Shown here: piece by piece, positions 50,604-59,723 of the stretch | Numbering within the stretch: the stretch's first letter is position 1 | Layout: each line of letters starts with the position of its first letter | Assembly (NCBI RefSeq): GCF_013343235.1 | Contig: NZ_CP040094.1 | Span: 318,501-382,500, forward strand | Direction of reading: 5' to 3' | Source: Nostoc sp. TCL240-02 | GTDB taxonomy: Bacteria > Cyanobacteriota > Cyanobacteriia > Cyanobacteriales > Nostocaceae | Length of the DNA stretch: 64,000 bases | Made by a program: the position numbers and the translations under genes | Notes under the pieces: generated by a model | What the model saw: the letters and a program-made list of their open reading frames with translations, nothing else | Told to the model about the DNA's origin: nothing | The model's database searches: none

Positions 50604-50885
50604 TGCTTTTGGGGGTGCTACCTTTTCTCTAAACAGTTTTCCTGCGGAGAAAGCAGGAACTCTCGTTGCGGGAATTTCCATTTTCTCATTTGTTTTCGGG
50701 TTGCGACCTTCACGGGCTTTACGTTCGCGTGATTCAAATGAGCCAAATCCCACCAATGTCACCTTATCACCAGAGGAAACTGCTTCAATAATCGTTTCCA
50801 AAGCGGCAGTTAAGACTGCATCTGCTTGTTTCTTGGTAACACTAGCCTTTTCAGCTACGGCATCAACTAATTCACCTTTGTTCAT
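50601..50885 (-). CDS. hup: HU-family DNA-binding protein
   Basis: The 94-residue HU protein begins MNKGELVDAVAEKASVTKKQ and has the DNA-binding arm GFGSFESRERKAREGRNPKT and PATRVPAFSAGKLFREKV. The dimer bends DNA and compacts the nucleoid; in Anabaena HU is also needed for heterocyst formation. AGGAG seven bases upstream supports the ATG at 50885. It has its own terminator. Confidence 0.96.
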   Translation of the reverse strand: MNKGELVDAVAEKASVTKKQADAVLTAALETIIEAVSSGDKVTLVGFGSFESRERKAREGRNPKTNEKMEIPATRVPAFSAGKLFREKVAPPKA

Positions 50886-51633
50886 GTCAAACTCCTGAAG
50901 GTTTACTTAAGATTCTTTACGGATGCGCCATGGTACATCTGTACTGAAATCTTTGTTAGCGGGAATACAAAAATCATCCTTTGGGAGTATTTTTACTCAA
51001 AACGGCTGTACATCCCATCGGCTCGACTTTTCAATGAATCATTCTAAAGCGTAGTAGCCTGATGTGGATAGATGAAACCATTAATTTATATAGATTTCAG
51101 GATTTTTTGTAGTTTTAGGGTACTTGTTTCACTAAAAACCACCTCAAAAGTAGGAAAAAATACTTAGTAAATACCACAATTGCCAACAAAACAGGGGAGT
51201 GGGGAGGTGGGAGATGGTGAGGATTTCTTGGGATTAATTACCGATGTTAAAGAGTTATTGCTGAGATTAAGCAATTTTTATGGAAATCAAAGGCTCAGGT
51301 TCCTGATTTATCTAAAAAGTCGGGTATTTTGCTTGCTTTTTATATCATCTGAAAAATCCAACACGAAATTTAACCCTCTAGCGAGCTTTTTTAGTAGGGA
51401 AGGGGGAAAAATTAAAGCGTAGCCACATCTTTCTTAACATTTGTTAGCGATTGCCCCGACAACTTCTTCTGGTACCTCCGTTACGCGTAGCTTGCTTCGA
51501 CCGAAGAGTGCGACGAACACAGGCACTTAACAAAACCTTTAGGGACTTCCAGTAAAAAAACATCCCTAGCGTCTCCATGTACTTTGAGATTTGGGATTAT
51601 TTATTTTTTGCAAAATCCTACATGTGAACAAGA
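50886..51633. other. Long intergenic stretch upstream of HU, no gene accepted
   Basis: About 750 bases. The first ~200 should hold the HU promoter. A short frame at 51180-51422 starts in repeat-like 'caggggagtggggaggtggg' and shows no family features. Bases ~51460-51540 hold degenerate repeat text ('ttacgcgtagcttgcttcg'). I see no real gene. Confidence 0.45.
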
Positions 51634-52866
51634 AGATCCCCGACTTCTTAAAGGATACTGCTGGCGAATTAGGGGTTTAACCTAGTATGGGTTAGACCCC
51701 CGATAACTGAAGAGAATAAAGAGTCAGAAAATACTCACAAAGTTGTATTTTCTGAATTCTTGATATGACACTACATCCAAAAAACCACTGGCAGATACCA
51801 GAGCAAACAGCACAGATAGCGCGTGCGTCATTCCCGAAGGGTAACGAGTTCATGAAAATGTGCGATGAACTGGGAACTTTATATACTGACACAGACTTTG
51901 CGACCTTATTTCCAGCCAGAAGTGGACAATCAGCAATCTCACCAGCCAAATTAGCGCTAATAACAGTCATGCAGTTTGCTCTGGGACTAACAGACAGACA
52001 AGCAGCAGATGCAGTGCGTGCCAGAATTGATTGGAAGTATGCACTTGGGCTAGATTTAACCGATAGTGGATTTGACTCAACGGTACTAGGGGAATTTCGT
52101 CATCGATTATGTGAGTACGAATTATCAAATCAACTATTAGATGTGATGTTATTACGTTTTACAGAAAAAAACTGATAAAACATCGAGGTAAGCAACGTAC
52201 AGATTCAACTCAGGTATTAGCAGCAATCCGTCAAGTCAACCGTTTGGAATTAGTAGGAGAAGCCTTAAGAGCAGCACTCAATGAAATAGCTTACGAAGCG
52301 CCACAATGGTTAAAAAGGATTGTCAGCGAAGACTGGTTTGACAATTATAGTTGGCGATTTGATAATTACCGTTTACCCAAAGATAAAAGTGAGCGCGAAA
52401 ACAACGTCGCCGCGAACAAGTCTCAAGAGAATTTCAACAAAAATATCAACGTCGAGCCGGGATTGAGGGTACTATTTCTTAAGCTGTGTGTAAATTTAAT
52501 TTACGACAAGCGCGATATTGTGGCTTAGTAAAAACCCATTTACAACATGTTGCTACTGCTTGTGCAATCAATCTAAGTCGCTTTTTTACATGGTCAAAGC
52601 AGGTAAATAAAGCTCAAACTCGTACTACCTTATTCGCGCGATTACGTGTTTGTTAGTCTTGATTAAGTAGCTCAATTTAATCACAACAAATGTCCTGATA
52701 CAGTTAGGTTGTAATTTGGTCGCACATTTTTGTGACTAAAAAAGTGCAGTTCACACCGCACTTTCAAGAAATTACCACCAAAAATATCTTGTGATTCTAA
52801 AACTGGTTAGCTTGAGGGGTCAAACCCACCATTCGCCAGCAGTATCCTTTAAGAAGTCGGGGATCT
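51634..52866. mobile_element. Deleted insertion sequence (IS1182-like) with perfect 36-bp inverted repeats
   Basis: The ends are perfect 36-bp inverted repeats at 51634-51669 (starting AGATCCCCGACTTCTTAAAG) and 52831-52866. Between them lies an internally deleted transposase gene. The 1233-bp length is short for the family (usually 1.5-1.9 kb). No target duplication is plain in the flanks (left ...gtgaacaag, right gagcctttgg...). With intact ends it could still move if a transposase is supplied from elsewhere. Confidence 0.88.
51765..52656 (+). pseudogene. Remnant IS1182-like transposase
   Basis: The frame from 51765 (TLHPKNHWQIPEQTAQIARA, PARSGQSAISPAKLALITVM, DSGFDSTVLGEFRHRL) ends at TGA 52173 directly after A_AAA_AAC. 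The -1 frame continues LIKHRGKQRTDSTQVLAAIR to RFDNYRLPKDKSERE. The text then jumps to a C-terminal part (REQVSREFQQKYQRRAGIEG, NLRQARYCGLVKTHLQHVAT), so the catalytic middle is lost. A TAA also replaces a sense codon after EGTIS. The slippery heptamer could be programmed, but the deletion and nonsense codon make this copy inactive. Confidence 0.85.
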
Positions 52867-52903
52867 GAGCCTTTGGCAGAGATGACTCACCTGTATATCA
52901 TCT

Positions 52904-55327
52904 TTATTGCCTACCGGGAAGCTTCAACCCTCGACGCTCAAGGATTTGCCGAACTTCTGGGCTGGGATTGTAGTTATAACCATAGGAGGAATTTTCAGAG
53001 TCATCCATAATTTGAGGTGTGAGTAATACAATCACCTCATTGCGCTGGTTGGATCTATTTGTACTTCTAAACAGCGCACCAATAAGGGGAAGATCGCCTA
53101 AGATGGGAATCTTGGAGATATTTGTCCGGTCTTGGTCTTGAATAATCCCTGAGAGAATTAGTGTCTGACCATCTCGTAAGCGAATTAAGCCAGAAGTAAG
53201 GGAACGCTCAGAGACTAAAACAATTTGTCCATTTCCCGTATTTTGTGAGCCTGTGGGAGCGCTGACTGTAGGAGCAACCGATAGAGAAACGAACCCATTA
53301 TCGTCAATCCGGTCAATTTTCACACTTAAGGTTAAGCCAACTTTTTGTTTTTCAATTGTTCTTTCTGTCCTAGAACCACCAGAAGTATCGGTTGTTTGGA
53401 GAGTTATATTTCCCACTACTTCCTGAGTCAGGTTGACAAGAGCCTGCTGACCTTCTTGAACAATTAAAGTTGGGTCAGTCAAAATCTTGGCATTGCCATT
53501 TGTAACTTGAGCTTGCAAACTACTGAGAAGACGTTTGGGAAATTGGTATAGAGAAGGCAAAGCTGTAGTAGCCGTACCAAGAGTACCTTGTGCGGTACTT
53601 GATGTACCATCGGCGTTTCTTGTAATAATGTTATCGGTCGCTGGAGTAATATTAGTGAAACCTGGTTGTAAGGCGTTTGTGTTACTAGGCGAAATAGGTT
53701 GATAGAAAGAACCACTTCCTGGGTTTGCGACTCTAGTAATATTACCATTTGCGTCTACTACTACCGTACCTGGGGTAGTTCCTGGAATAGATACACTACT
53801 GTTAGGATCAAGAAAAGGCGTTCCTGTAATTGGATTGGTAATAGTAGGTGTACTAGTCACACTGTTGGCTACTTCAGAACTAGTAGCTGGTCTGGAACCA
53901 CCGAAATTAAGAGACGCTGCACCACCATCACTGCTGAAGTAGTTGTTGCCAATCCCAAAAGAAAAGCTCGTGTTGTAGTCCTGAGTGTTATTAAGATTAA
54001 CATCGATAATCTTGACGTTAACTACCACTTGACGACGGCGGATATCAAGCTGAGTTAGTTGAGCCATTGCCATCTGAACTAGCTTGGGAGGCCCAATCAA
54101 GGTTAAAGAATTAGTGCGTTCATCTCCTAATGCCTGTAAACCTCTCAGTAATGGGTTAGAGTCTTTGAAATCAACACGTTGAGTTTCAACCTTGGTTTCT
54201 GTAGTTGTCTGAGCTTGTGTGATGGGAGCAGCTGCATTCCCAACAGCTACAGCACTAACACTGGTAACTTGTCGTTCTCTACTGATGGCACTTTCTGCCC
54301 CCAAGCCAACCAAAAAGTTGATGGCGACTCCCACCGTGACCTGATTGAGTCGCAAGTTACGCATAACCATGTCACGAGTCGAATTAGGTAGTTTAGGCCC
54401 CACAAAAACTGTGCGATTACTGCGGTTAGCTTCTAAACCACTCAAGCGCAAGACGTAGTTAAACACATCTTGTACTGGTTCGTTTTCTATATCTAAAGAG
54501 ATGGTTTGAGAAACTGCTGGTGTATTAGCAGTAGCAGCACCAGCAGCTTGCTCGCCTCCGATATAAGCCAGGTTTAAATTAGCAGCACGAGCAAGCAGTG
54601 ACAAAACCTCACGCACTGGCGCATCTCGCAATACTAAGCGGGGTACACGTTCCTGAGTTCCTAAGTCAATGGTGCTAGGAGAAGCATCGGTAGCGGAAAC
54701 AGCAATATCTCCTACTGGTGGGGCAACGGCTCTGGGTAAAAAAGGTGGAGCCTGGCTTAGAGGTTGGCCTGGCCCAGCAGCTTGTGCAGGTTGTCCGTCA
54801 ATGGTGACTTGTGGGTTGGGAACGAGAACGCCTGAATTTTGACCAGGTTGGGCTGGAGTTGTAGCAGGCGGTGCTGTGGGTGTTGGCGCTGTTGGCGTTG
54901 GTGCTGATGCTATAGTGCCTGTCGATGGACTAAAGCTGAGTGTAATTCCATTTTGCGATCGCACCACGGGTTGACTGCTAGGTACGTTGCTGCTGCCTGT
55001 TACCGTTACCCGAATGCTGTTGGCATCAAGCTGGCTAACCTCGACAGATGCAATTCCTGGTGCTGGGCTATCTTGACGAAAACTATTACCTTGTGGTAAT
55101 CGTAATTGAGTATTGATAATATCTGCAACTAAAGCCTTACCTCTTTTTGTCGTGAAAACTTGGGGGCGCGACCCTGAAGAAGTTTTCAAAGCAACGTTAA
55201 TTCCACCGTTAACTGGATTTAACTGGACATTAGTAACTTGACTAATTTGTGCCCAAACTGGTTGAGCTGCCAAAAATACAAAAGCGGCAGTACCTAATAT
55301 AAAACTATTACCGTGAAGCTGTTTCAC
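52904..55327 (-). CDS. pilQ: Type IV pilus secretin PilQ
   Basis: The 807-residue outer-membrane secretin lets the pilus and possibly DNA pass. It has a signal peptide (FILGTAAFVFLAAQPVWAQ), an AMIN domain (~30-130), a Pro/Thr/Ala linker, STN/secretin N domains (~230-420, RDAPVREVLSLLARAANLNL) and the C-terminal secretin domain (~590-780, LTSGLIRLRDGQTLILSGII, IPILGDLPLIGALFR). A Gly/Ser/Thr-rich loop (~450-560) interrupts the second half. The start is a GTG with GAGG upstream. It is last in the pilM-N-O-Q order; pilP is absent, as usual in cyanobacteria. Confidence 0.95.
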   Translation of the reverse strand: MKQLHGNSFILGTAAFVFLAAQPVWAQISQVTNVQLNPVNGGINVALKTSSGSRPQVFTTKRGKALVADIINTQLRLPQGNSFRQDSPAPGIASVEVSQLDANSIRVTVTGSSNVPSSQPVVRSQNGITLSFSPSTGTIASAPTPTAPTPTAPPATTPAQPGQNSGVLVPNPQVTIDGQPAQAAGPGQPLSQAPPFLPRAVAPPVGDIAVSATDASPSTIDLGTQERVPRLVLRDAPVREVLSLLARAANLNLAYIGGEQAAGAATANTPAVSQTISLDIENEPVQDVFNYVLRLSGLEANRSNRTVFVGPKLPNSTRDMVMRNLRLNQVTVGVAINFLVGLGAESAISRERQVTSVSAVAVGNAAAPITQAQTTTETKVETQRVDFKDSNPLLRGLQALGDERTNSLTLIGPPKLVQMAMAQLTQLDIRRRQVVVNVKIIDVNLNNTQDYNTSFSFGIGNNYFSSDGGAASLNFGGSRPATSSEVANSVTSTPTITNPITGTPFLDPNSSVSIPGTTPGTVVVDANGNITRVANPGSGSFYQPISPSNTNALQPGFTNITPATDNIITRNADGTSSTAQGTLGTATTALPSLYQFPKRLLSSLQAQVTNGNAKILTDPTLIVQEGQQALVNLTQEVVGNITLQTTDTSGGSRTERTIEKQKVGLTLSVKIDRIDDNGFVSLSVAPTVSAPTGSQNTGNGQIVLVSERSLTSGLIRLRDGQTLILSGIIQDQDRTNISKIPILGDLPLIGALFRSTNRSNQRNEVIVLLTPQIMDDSENSSYGYNYNPSPEVRQILERRGLKLPGRQ

Positions 55328-55463
55328 AGTTCATTCCTCACCTAATAAAACCTTGTTTACAAACAATTTTGAGTAGTTCGTTAAAAGTAAGAAGTTATGA
55401 GTGAATAGTTAGGAATGATAACTCCTAACTCACAATTCACAATTCATAACTACTAATTAAAAA
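55328..55463. repeat. Palindromic spacer between pilO and pilQ
   Basis: The 136-base gap holds facing arms: agttatgagtgaatagttag near 55390 and 'ctaactcacaattcac' to 'ttcataact' near 55420-55450. A long imperfect stem could form in the transcript and set the ratio of PilQ to PilMNO. Confidence 0.55.
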
Positions 55464-56240
55464 CTACTTTTTCGGGGCAGCTTTAGCTGCAGCAGCAGCT
55501 TTAGCTGCTATTTCTTCAGGACTAAGTGGCATCAATACTTGTAACTGGAATGACGTATTAATAGCTACTGGCCCAACCTGTATCGGTGTTTTGTCTAATG
55601 GGGATCTTGATTCTAATGGAGCCAAAGTTGCTTGATAATCTTTAATTATTAACAAAGGCTGTAATCGCTCAATGTTACGAATTATCGATTGTGTTTGCTC
55701 ATAAGTTCCTGTAATTTCGGCATTGATAGTGCTGCGTTGCAGCTTGCCGTCAACCTGTAGTCCTAGAGATCCATCAGTAATCGGTTCTGGCTTTTGGGAA
55801 ACTGGCACGAACTTCTTCAGTTTGGCTCTGACTGCATTAATAGAAGTTGGGGTATTTCCAGACTCAATCAAGCGGTTCAAATCTAACAGCAATGTATCTA
55901 AGGTTTTTTCGTTAGCAAATAAACCTAAAACCTGAACTTTTTGCTGTTTTGCCTGCGCTAGCTCTTCTTTAACTTTGCCAATCTGTTTGATACTGGCTTT
56001 TTTTTGCTCAATTTGCGCTTGCAGTTCAGAACTTTTGGCTTGCTGCTGCTGATAGCTTTCCCAAGCTGGCATTAGCAGGTTTAACAAAATATAACCTGCT
56101 CCCGCTAAACCAATTACACCTACCAAGATGCCAATGATTTTTGGCGTGAAGGCGATACCAAATAGTACGGGGGACGCTGGCGTTGCCTGATCGAATTCCC
56201 CACCTTGTTCAGCAAAATTTAAATCATCACTCAGCGTCAT
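55464..56240 (-). CDS. pilO: Type IV pilus inner-membrane protein PilO
   Basis: The 258-residue protein has one membrane span (IIGILVGVIGLAGAGYILLNLL, ~35-57), a coiled coil (QQQQAKSSELQAQIEQKKAS) and a PilO ferredoxin-like domain. The C-terminus is Ala/Lys-rich. With PilN it forms the alignment subcomplex of the pilus machine. The start overlaps the pilN stop by four bases. Confidence 0.92.
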   Translation of the reverse strand: MTLSDDLNFAEQGGEFDQATPASPVLFGIAFTPKIIGILVGVIGLAGAGYILLNLLMPAWESYQQQQAKSSELQAQIEQKKASIKQIGKVKEELAQAKQQKVQVLGLFANEKTLDTLLLDLNRLIESGNTPTSINAVRAKLKKFVPVSQKPEPITDGSLGLQVDGKLQRSTINAEITGTYEQTQSIIRNIERLQPLLIIKDYQATLAPLESRSPLDKTPIQVGPVAINTSFQLQVLMPLSPEEIAAKAAAAAKAAPKK

Positions 56241-57013
56241 TTTGGAATGACTCCTGTTTGTTGCATACTACGAATTCGAGTCACTAATCCCACTGTGCCT
56301 TTTTTCTCCAATTCCCGAATTAATTCCGAAGCTGGAACGTCGCTCATACCAGATTGAATAGTGTATTTCACTACTTGTGGAGGCTTAATTGTTACACCAC
56401 TAGGAGGTTGAGCTGCACCTGGTATTGAGGGAGCATCTACTAACGTTGCCGTTAGAATTCTGCTTTCTGTGGACTTCAAGAACCGAGACTGTTGTAAACT
56501 CAATAAGAAATCATTGACATCGTTAAAAGAACGAGCAAATCCAGTAATTTCTAATCCCCCCGAGGGATTACTTGGAGGCTGCCCTTCAGCCGCTGCAATT
56601 GGTGGAATTTGCCTGATGGTCTCGATTTGCACTGCTGTTGGGATGCGATCGCGCAAATCTTGCAGCATTGCTGACCAAGGTCGAATCTGGTCAAATACAG
56701 TGACTAAAGCTTGGGTTTCCCCTTTAACTGCACTCGTCTCGGCTTTGATTTTGTTCAGATTTCCTATTTCTGTATCTAATCTCTTGCTTTCCTGATCGAA
56801 TTGTGATATCTGAGCATCTAATTCAACAATCTTCCCTTGCAACAACCACCAACTAACTCCCAATAAAGCTGGAAGACCTATACCTACTGCAACTCCCACA
56901 TACACTGGTGTCAAATTACCCGTAGGGAAGTTTAGGGATATTCCTCCTTTTCTCTCAGGCTTTTGCTGGTATGCTGGGCGATCTTTAAGAAAATTAACAT
57001 CCAAACTGTACAT
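56237..57013 (-). CDS. pilN: Type IV pilus inner-membrane protein PilN
   Basis: The 258-residue protein starts MYSLDVNFLKDRP, where the short cytosolic N-terminus (with NFL) binds PilM. One membrane span (VYVGVAVGIGLPALLGVSWWLL), a coiled coil (VELDAQISQFDQESKRLDTE) and the PilN fold (ALVTVFDQIRPWSAMLQDLR; LEITGFARSFNDVNDFLLSL) follow. It is translationally coupled to pilO. Confidence 0.93.
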   Translation of the reverse strand: MYSLDVNFLKDRPAYQQKPERKGGISLNFPTGNLTPVYVGVAVGIGLPALLGVSWWLLQGKIVELDAQISQFDQESKRLDTEIGNLNKIKAETSAVKGETQALVTVFDQIRPWSAMLQDLRDRIPTAVQIETIRQIPPIAAAEGQPPSNPSGGLEITGFARSFNDVNDFLLSLQQSRFLKSTESRILTATLVDAPSIPGAAQPPSGVTIKPPQVVKYTIQSGMSDVPASELIRELEKKGTVGLVTRIRSMQQTGVIPK

Positions 57014-57106
57014 TTTCTCACACCAAGTAGAAACAAATATTTATGGTTTGAGAATTCTCAAACAGCGTAACTATCAAAACAGACAATCCAAAATCTAAAA
57101 TCGGTA

Positions 57107-58213
57107 TTACACCTCCCGCATACCTAGACCAAGTACAATCGCCAAGCCAGAGCGTTGTACCTGTGGATATTTCTCAGTGTCAACTTCTAACGACAAAGAC
57201 CCGATTGGATCTATTTGGGTAGTTGGCAAGCTCAATCGTTGGGTAAAGAATTCATCTAGCTGTTGGAGTCCGCCTCCTGGCCCAGCTAATAAAATCTGCG
57301 CTACCTCCAAATTTTCACTTTGATTAAGGTAAAAATCGATCGAACGGCGCAATTCATCCGTTAGTTCTCCCAATACTCTTAATATGGCTGCCATACCAGG
57401 ATCGATTTCGGTAACACCGGTTTTCCCACCATCTAGGGGAGTTGGGGGAATAATCATTCCGTGTAACAGTTCCATATCTCGTGATGTGGGTAAGCTCATT
57501 GCCCTTGCTAACGCAGTTTGGATTTGATAAGTACCTATGGGCACTGTGCGCGAAAATTGCGGGACTCCGTTAACGATGATGGCGATTTCTGTACTGTCGA
57601 ACTCTATATCAACTAGGACTGCTGCTTCTTGCGGCCCAAATTGTCGCAGTTGCTCACGAATAGTCCGAATCAGGGCAAAACTGTTAATTTCTAAAACATC
57701 AATTTGTAGTCCTGCCTGTTCGAATGTATTTATATAGGTATCCGTTATTTCCTTGCGAGTGGCTACTAGAAGTACATGTACTTTTTCAATGCCATCCTCA
57801 TCTACAAAGTAGTCAAGTTTCTGATAATCTACATCAGCTTCTTCACGGGGATAGGGTAAATACAAACCTGCTTCATGGTTTAGCACCATTTCTCGCAGTT
57901 CTTTGTCATCTAACTCCGTTGGTACAGGTATAATCCGAACGATGGAATCTCGCCCTGGTACACCAGTGGCAACACGAGTAGTTTTGATTTTGCTTTCAGC
58001 TAGCGCCTGCTGGATTAATTGCGCCATTGCTGCGGGGTCGGTGATTTGACCATCGGTAACTACGCCTTCTGGAACTGCTACCGATGAAAAGGTTTCTAGT
58101 TTCAAGCCTTGACGCTGTTTGCGTAGCTGAACTACATTTACTCTTTCGGGAGCAAGTTCAATGCCGACCCCTTTATTCGATTTGTTAAACAGACGAGTGA
58201 AGTTCTTTACCAC
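57107..58213 (-). CDS. pilM: Type IV pilus actin-like ATPase PilM
   Basis: The 368-residue actin/FtsA-fold protein has phosphate loop GVGIELAPERVNVVQL, DIEFDSTEIAIIVNG and ILLAGPGGGLQQLDEFF. It sits on the cytosolic side and links PilN to the motor. The start is GTG at 58213. The pilM-pilN gap is 93 bases. In Nostoc the pilus drives hormogonium gliding. Confidence 0.93.
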   Translation of the reverse strand: MVKNFTRLFNKSNKGVGIELAPERVNVVQLRKQRQGLKLETFSSVAVPEGVVTDGQITDPAAMAQLIQQALAESKIKTTRVATGVPGRDSIVRIIPVPTELDDKELREMVLNHEAGLYLPYPREEADVDYQKLDYFVDEDGIEKVHVLLVATRKEITDTYINTFEQAGLQIDVLEINSFALIRTIREQLRQFGPQEAAVLVDIEFDSTEIAIIVNGVPQFSRTVPIGTYQIQTALARAMSLPTSRDMELLHGMIIPPTPLDGGKTGVTEIDPGMAAILRVLGELTDELRRSIDFYLNQSENLEVAQILLAGPGGGLQQLDEFFTQRLSLPTTQIDPIGSLSLEVDTEKYPQVQRSGLAIVLGLGMREV

Positions 58214-58266
58214 AGTTGTGCCCGATGGACTGCTAAATTGAAAATTTAAATTTGTTGTGGATAGAA

Positions 58267-58282
58267 ACGTAATATATTACGT
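58267..58282. promoter_or_regulatory. 16-bp perfect palindrome between pilM and a divergent gene
   Basis: ACGTAATATATTACGT lies 53 bases upstream of pilM and 85 bases upstream of the divergent sugar-binding gene. It could be an operator or an extragenic palindrome; its near match 'gagacgtaatatattacgtct' is a common repeat style in these genomes. Confidence 0.4.
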
Positions 58283-58366
58283 CTCTACACGTAATTTATT
58301 TAACCTATAATCTCGACAATTCTGTCTAAGCTTTTCACACTGATCAAGCGTAAAAATACTGGGAAA

Positions 58367-59665
58367 ATGATTCAATTGCGAAAATTTAAACAACTTCTTG
58401 CTTTGGTACTGCTTGGCTTATTAACCAGTTGGATTGTAAGTTGCAGCACAGGTAATGTTAGTACAAATACAAAACAAGCTAATTCAGGAGGGGCAACTAT
58501 TGAGTTTTGGACAATGCAACTCCAACCTCAATTTACCGACTACTTCAAAAACCTAATTGCAAATTTTGAATCACAAAATCCAGGTATAAAGATTAACTGG
58601 GTTGATGTGCCTTGGGCAGCTATGGAGAACAAAATTTTAACAGCTGTCTCAGCAAAAACGCCACCTGATGTGGTTAACCTCAATCCGGGTTTCGCTTCCC
58701 AACTTGCGGGGCGAAATGCCTGGTTAGATTTAGATGCAAAAGTCTCAAACGATATACATTCCTCCTATCTACCGAATATCTGGAAAGCCAGTACGCTTAA
58801 TGGCAAGAGTTTTGGGTTTCCCTGGTATCTCACCACAAGGTTAACCATTTATAACACTGATTTATTAAAACAGGCAGGTATCAATAAGGTACCCGCAACC
58901 TACGCAGAATTAGCACAAGCAGCACAACAAATTAAAGATAAGACTGGCAAATATGCCTTTTTTGTAACTTTCGTACCGCAAGATTCCGGTGAAGTGCTGG
59001 AATCTTTCGTACAAATGGGAGTCACCCTAATAGATGCTGATGAGAAAGCAGCGTTTAATTCAGCACAAGGTAAGGCAGCATTTCAATACTGGGTAGACTT
59101 GTATAAAAAAGGGCTACTGCCTAAAGAGGCTTTGACGCAAGGACATCGCCATGCGATCGATTTATATCAATCTGGAGAAACTGTGTTTCTAGCTTCTGGG
59201 CCAGAGTTTCTGAAAACGATCGCTAATAATGCCCCGAAAATCGCCCAAGCTTCAGCAATAGCACCTCAACTCACTGGTGACACAGGTAAGAAAAATGTCG
59301 CGGTAATGAACATAGTTATTCCTCGTGACACGAAACAACCAGATGGTGCTGTGAAGTTTGCTTTATTTGTCACCAATGACGAAAATCAGTTAGCCTTTGC
59401 GAAAGCTGCAAATGTCTTACCTTCTACAGTTAAGGCATTGTCTGATAGTTACTTTACAGATGTTCCAGCTAATGCTTCAACAATAGAAAAAGCGCGAGTT
59501 ATGAGTGCTAAAGAACTAAAACAGGCAGAAATATTAACCCCTAATTTGAAGGATTTCAATAAACTGCAAAAAGCAATTTACGAGAATTTGCAAGCAGCAA
59601 TGTTAGGCCAAAAGACTGTAGATAAAGCTGTAGAAGATGCGGCGCAGGAGTGGAATCAAAGATAA
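58367..59665 (+). CDS. ABC sugar-binding lipoprotein (family 1 extracellular solute-binding)
   Basis: The 432-residue lipoprotein has lipobox-like LLTSWIVSC, a first lobe with ATIEFWTMQLQPQFTDYFKN, and PPDVVNLNPGFASQLAGRNA, typical of maltose-type binding proteins. It would capture a sugar or oligosaccharide and pass it to an ABC permease. No permease genes follow in the window, so the membrane part is elsewhere. The ligand is unknown. Confidence 0.9.
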   Translation: MIQLRKFKQLLALVLLGLLTSWIVSCSTGNVSTNTKQANSGGATIEFWTMQLQPQFTDYFKNLIANFESQNPGIKINWVDVPWAAMENKILTAVSAKTPPDVVNLNPGFASQLAGRNAWLDLDAKVSNDIHSSYLPNIWKASTLNGKSFGFPWYLTTRLTIYNTDLLKQAGINKVPATYAELAQAAQQIKDKTGKYAFFVTFVPQDSGEVLESFVQMGVTLIDADEKAAFNSAQGKAAFQYWVDLYKKGLLPKEALTQGHRHAIDLYQSGETVFLASGPEFLKTIANNAPKIAQASAIAPQLTGDTGKKNVAVMNIVIPRDTKQPDGAVKFALFVTNDENQLAFAKAANVLPSTVKALSDSYFTDVPANASTIEKARVMSAKELKQAEILTPNLKDFNKLQKAIYENLQAAMLGQKTVDKAVEDAAQEWNQR

Positions 59666-59723
59666 ATTTGGGGATTGGGAATTGGGCATTGGCGAGTGGT
59701 GAATATTAAAAATTCCCTATCCC

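Noticed and set aside
51180..51422. 80-residue frame upstream of the IS remnant
   Set aside because: It begins in repeat-like GGGGAGTGGGGAGG text, shows no domain, and has no convincing ribosome binding site.
58214..58366. Hormogonium sigma (SigJ) type box upstream of pilM
   Set aside because: I looked for the GGGAATACT-like pattern that I recall for such promoters; only AATACTGGG on the wrong side was found, which does not match.
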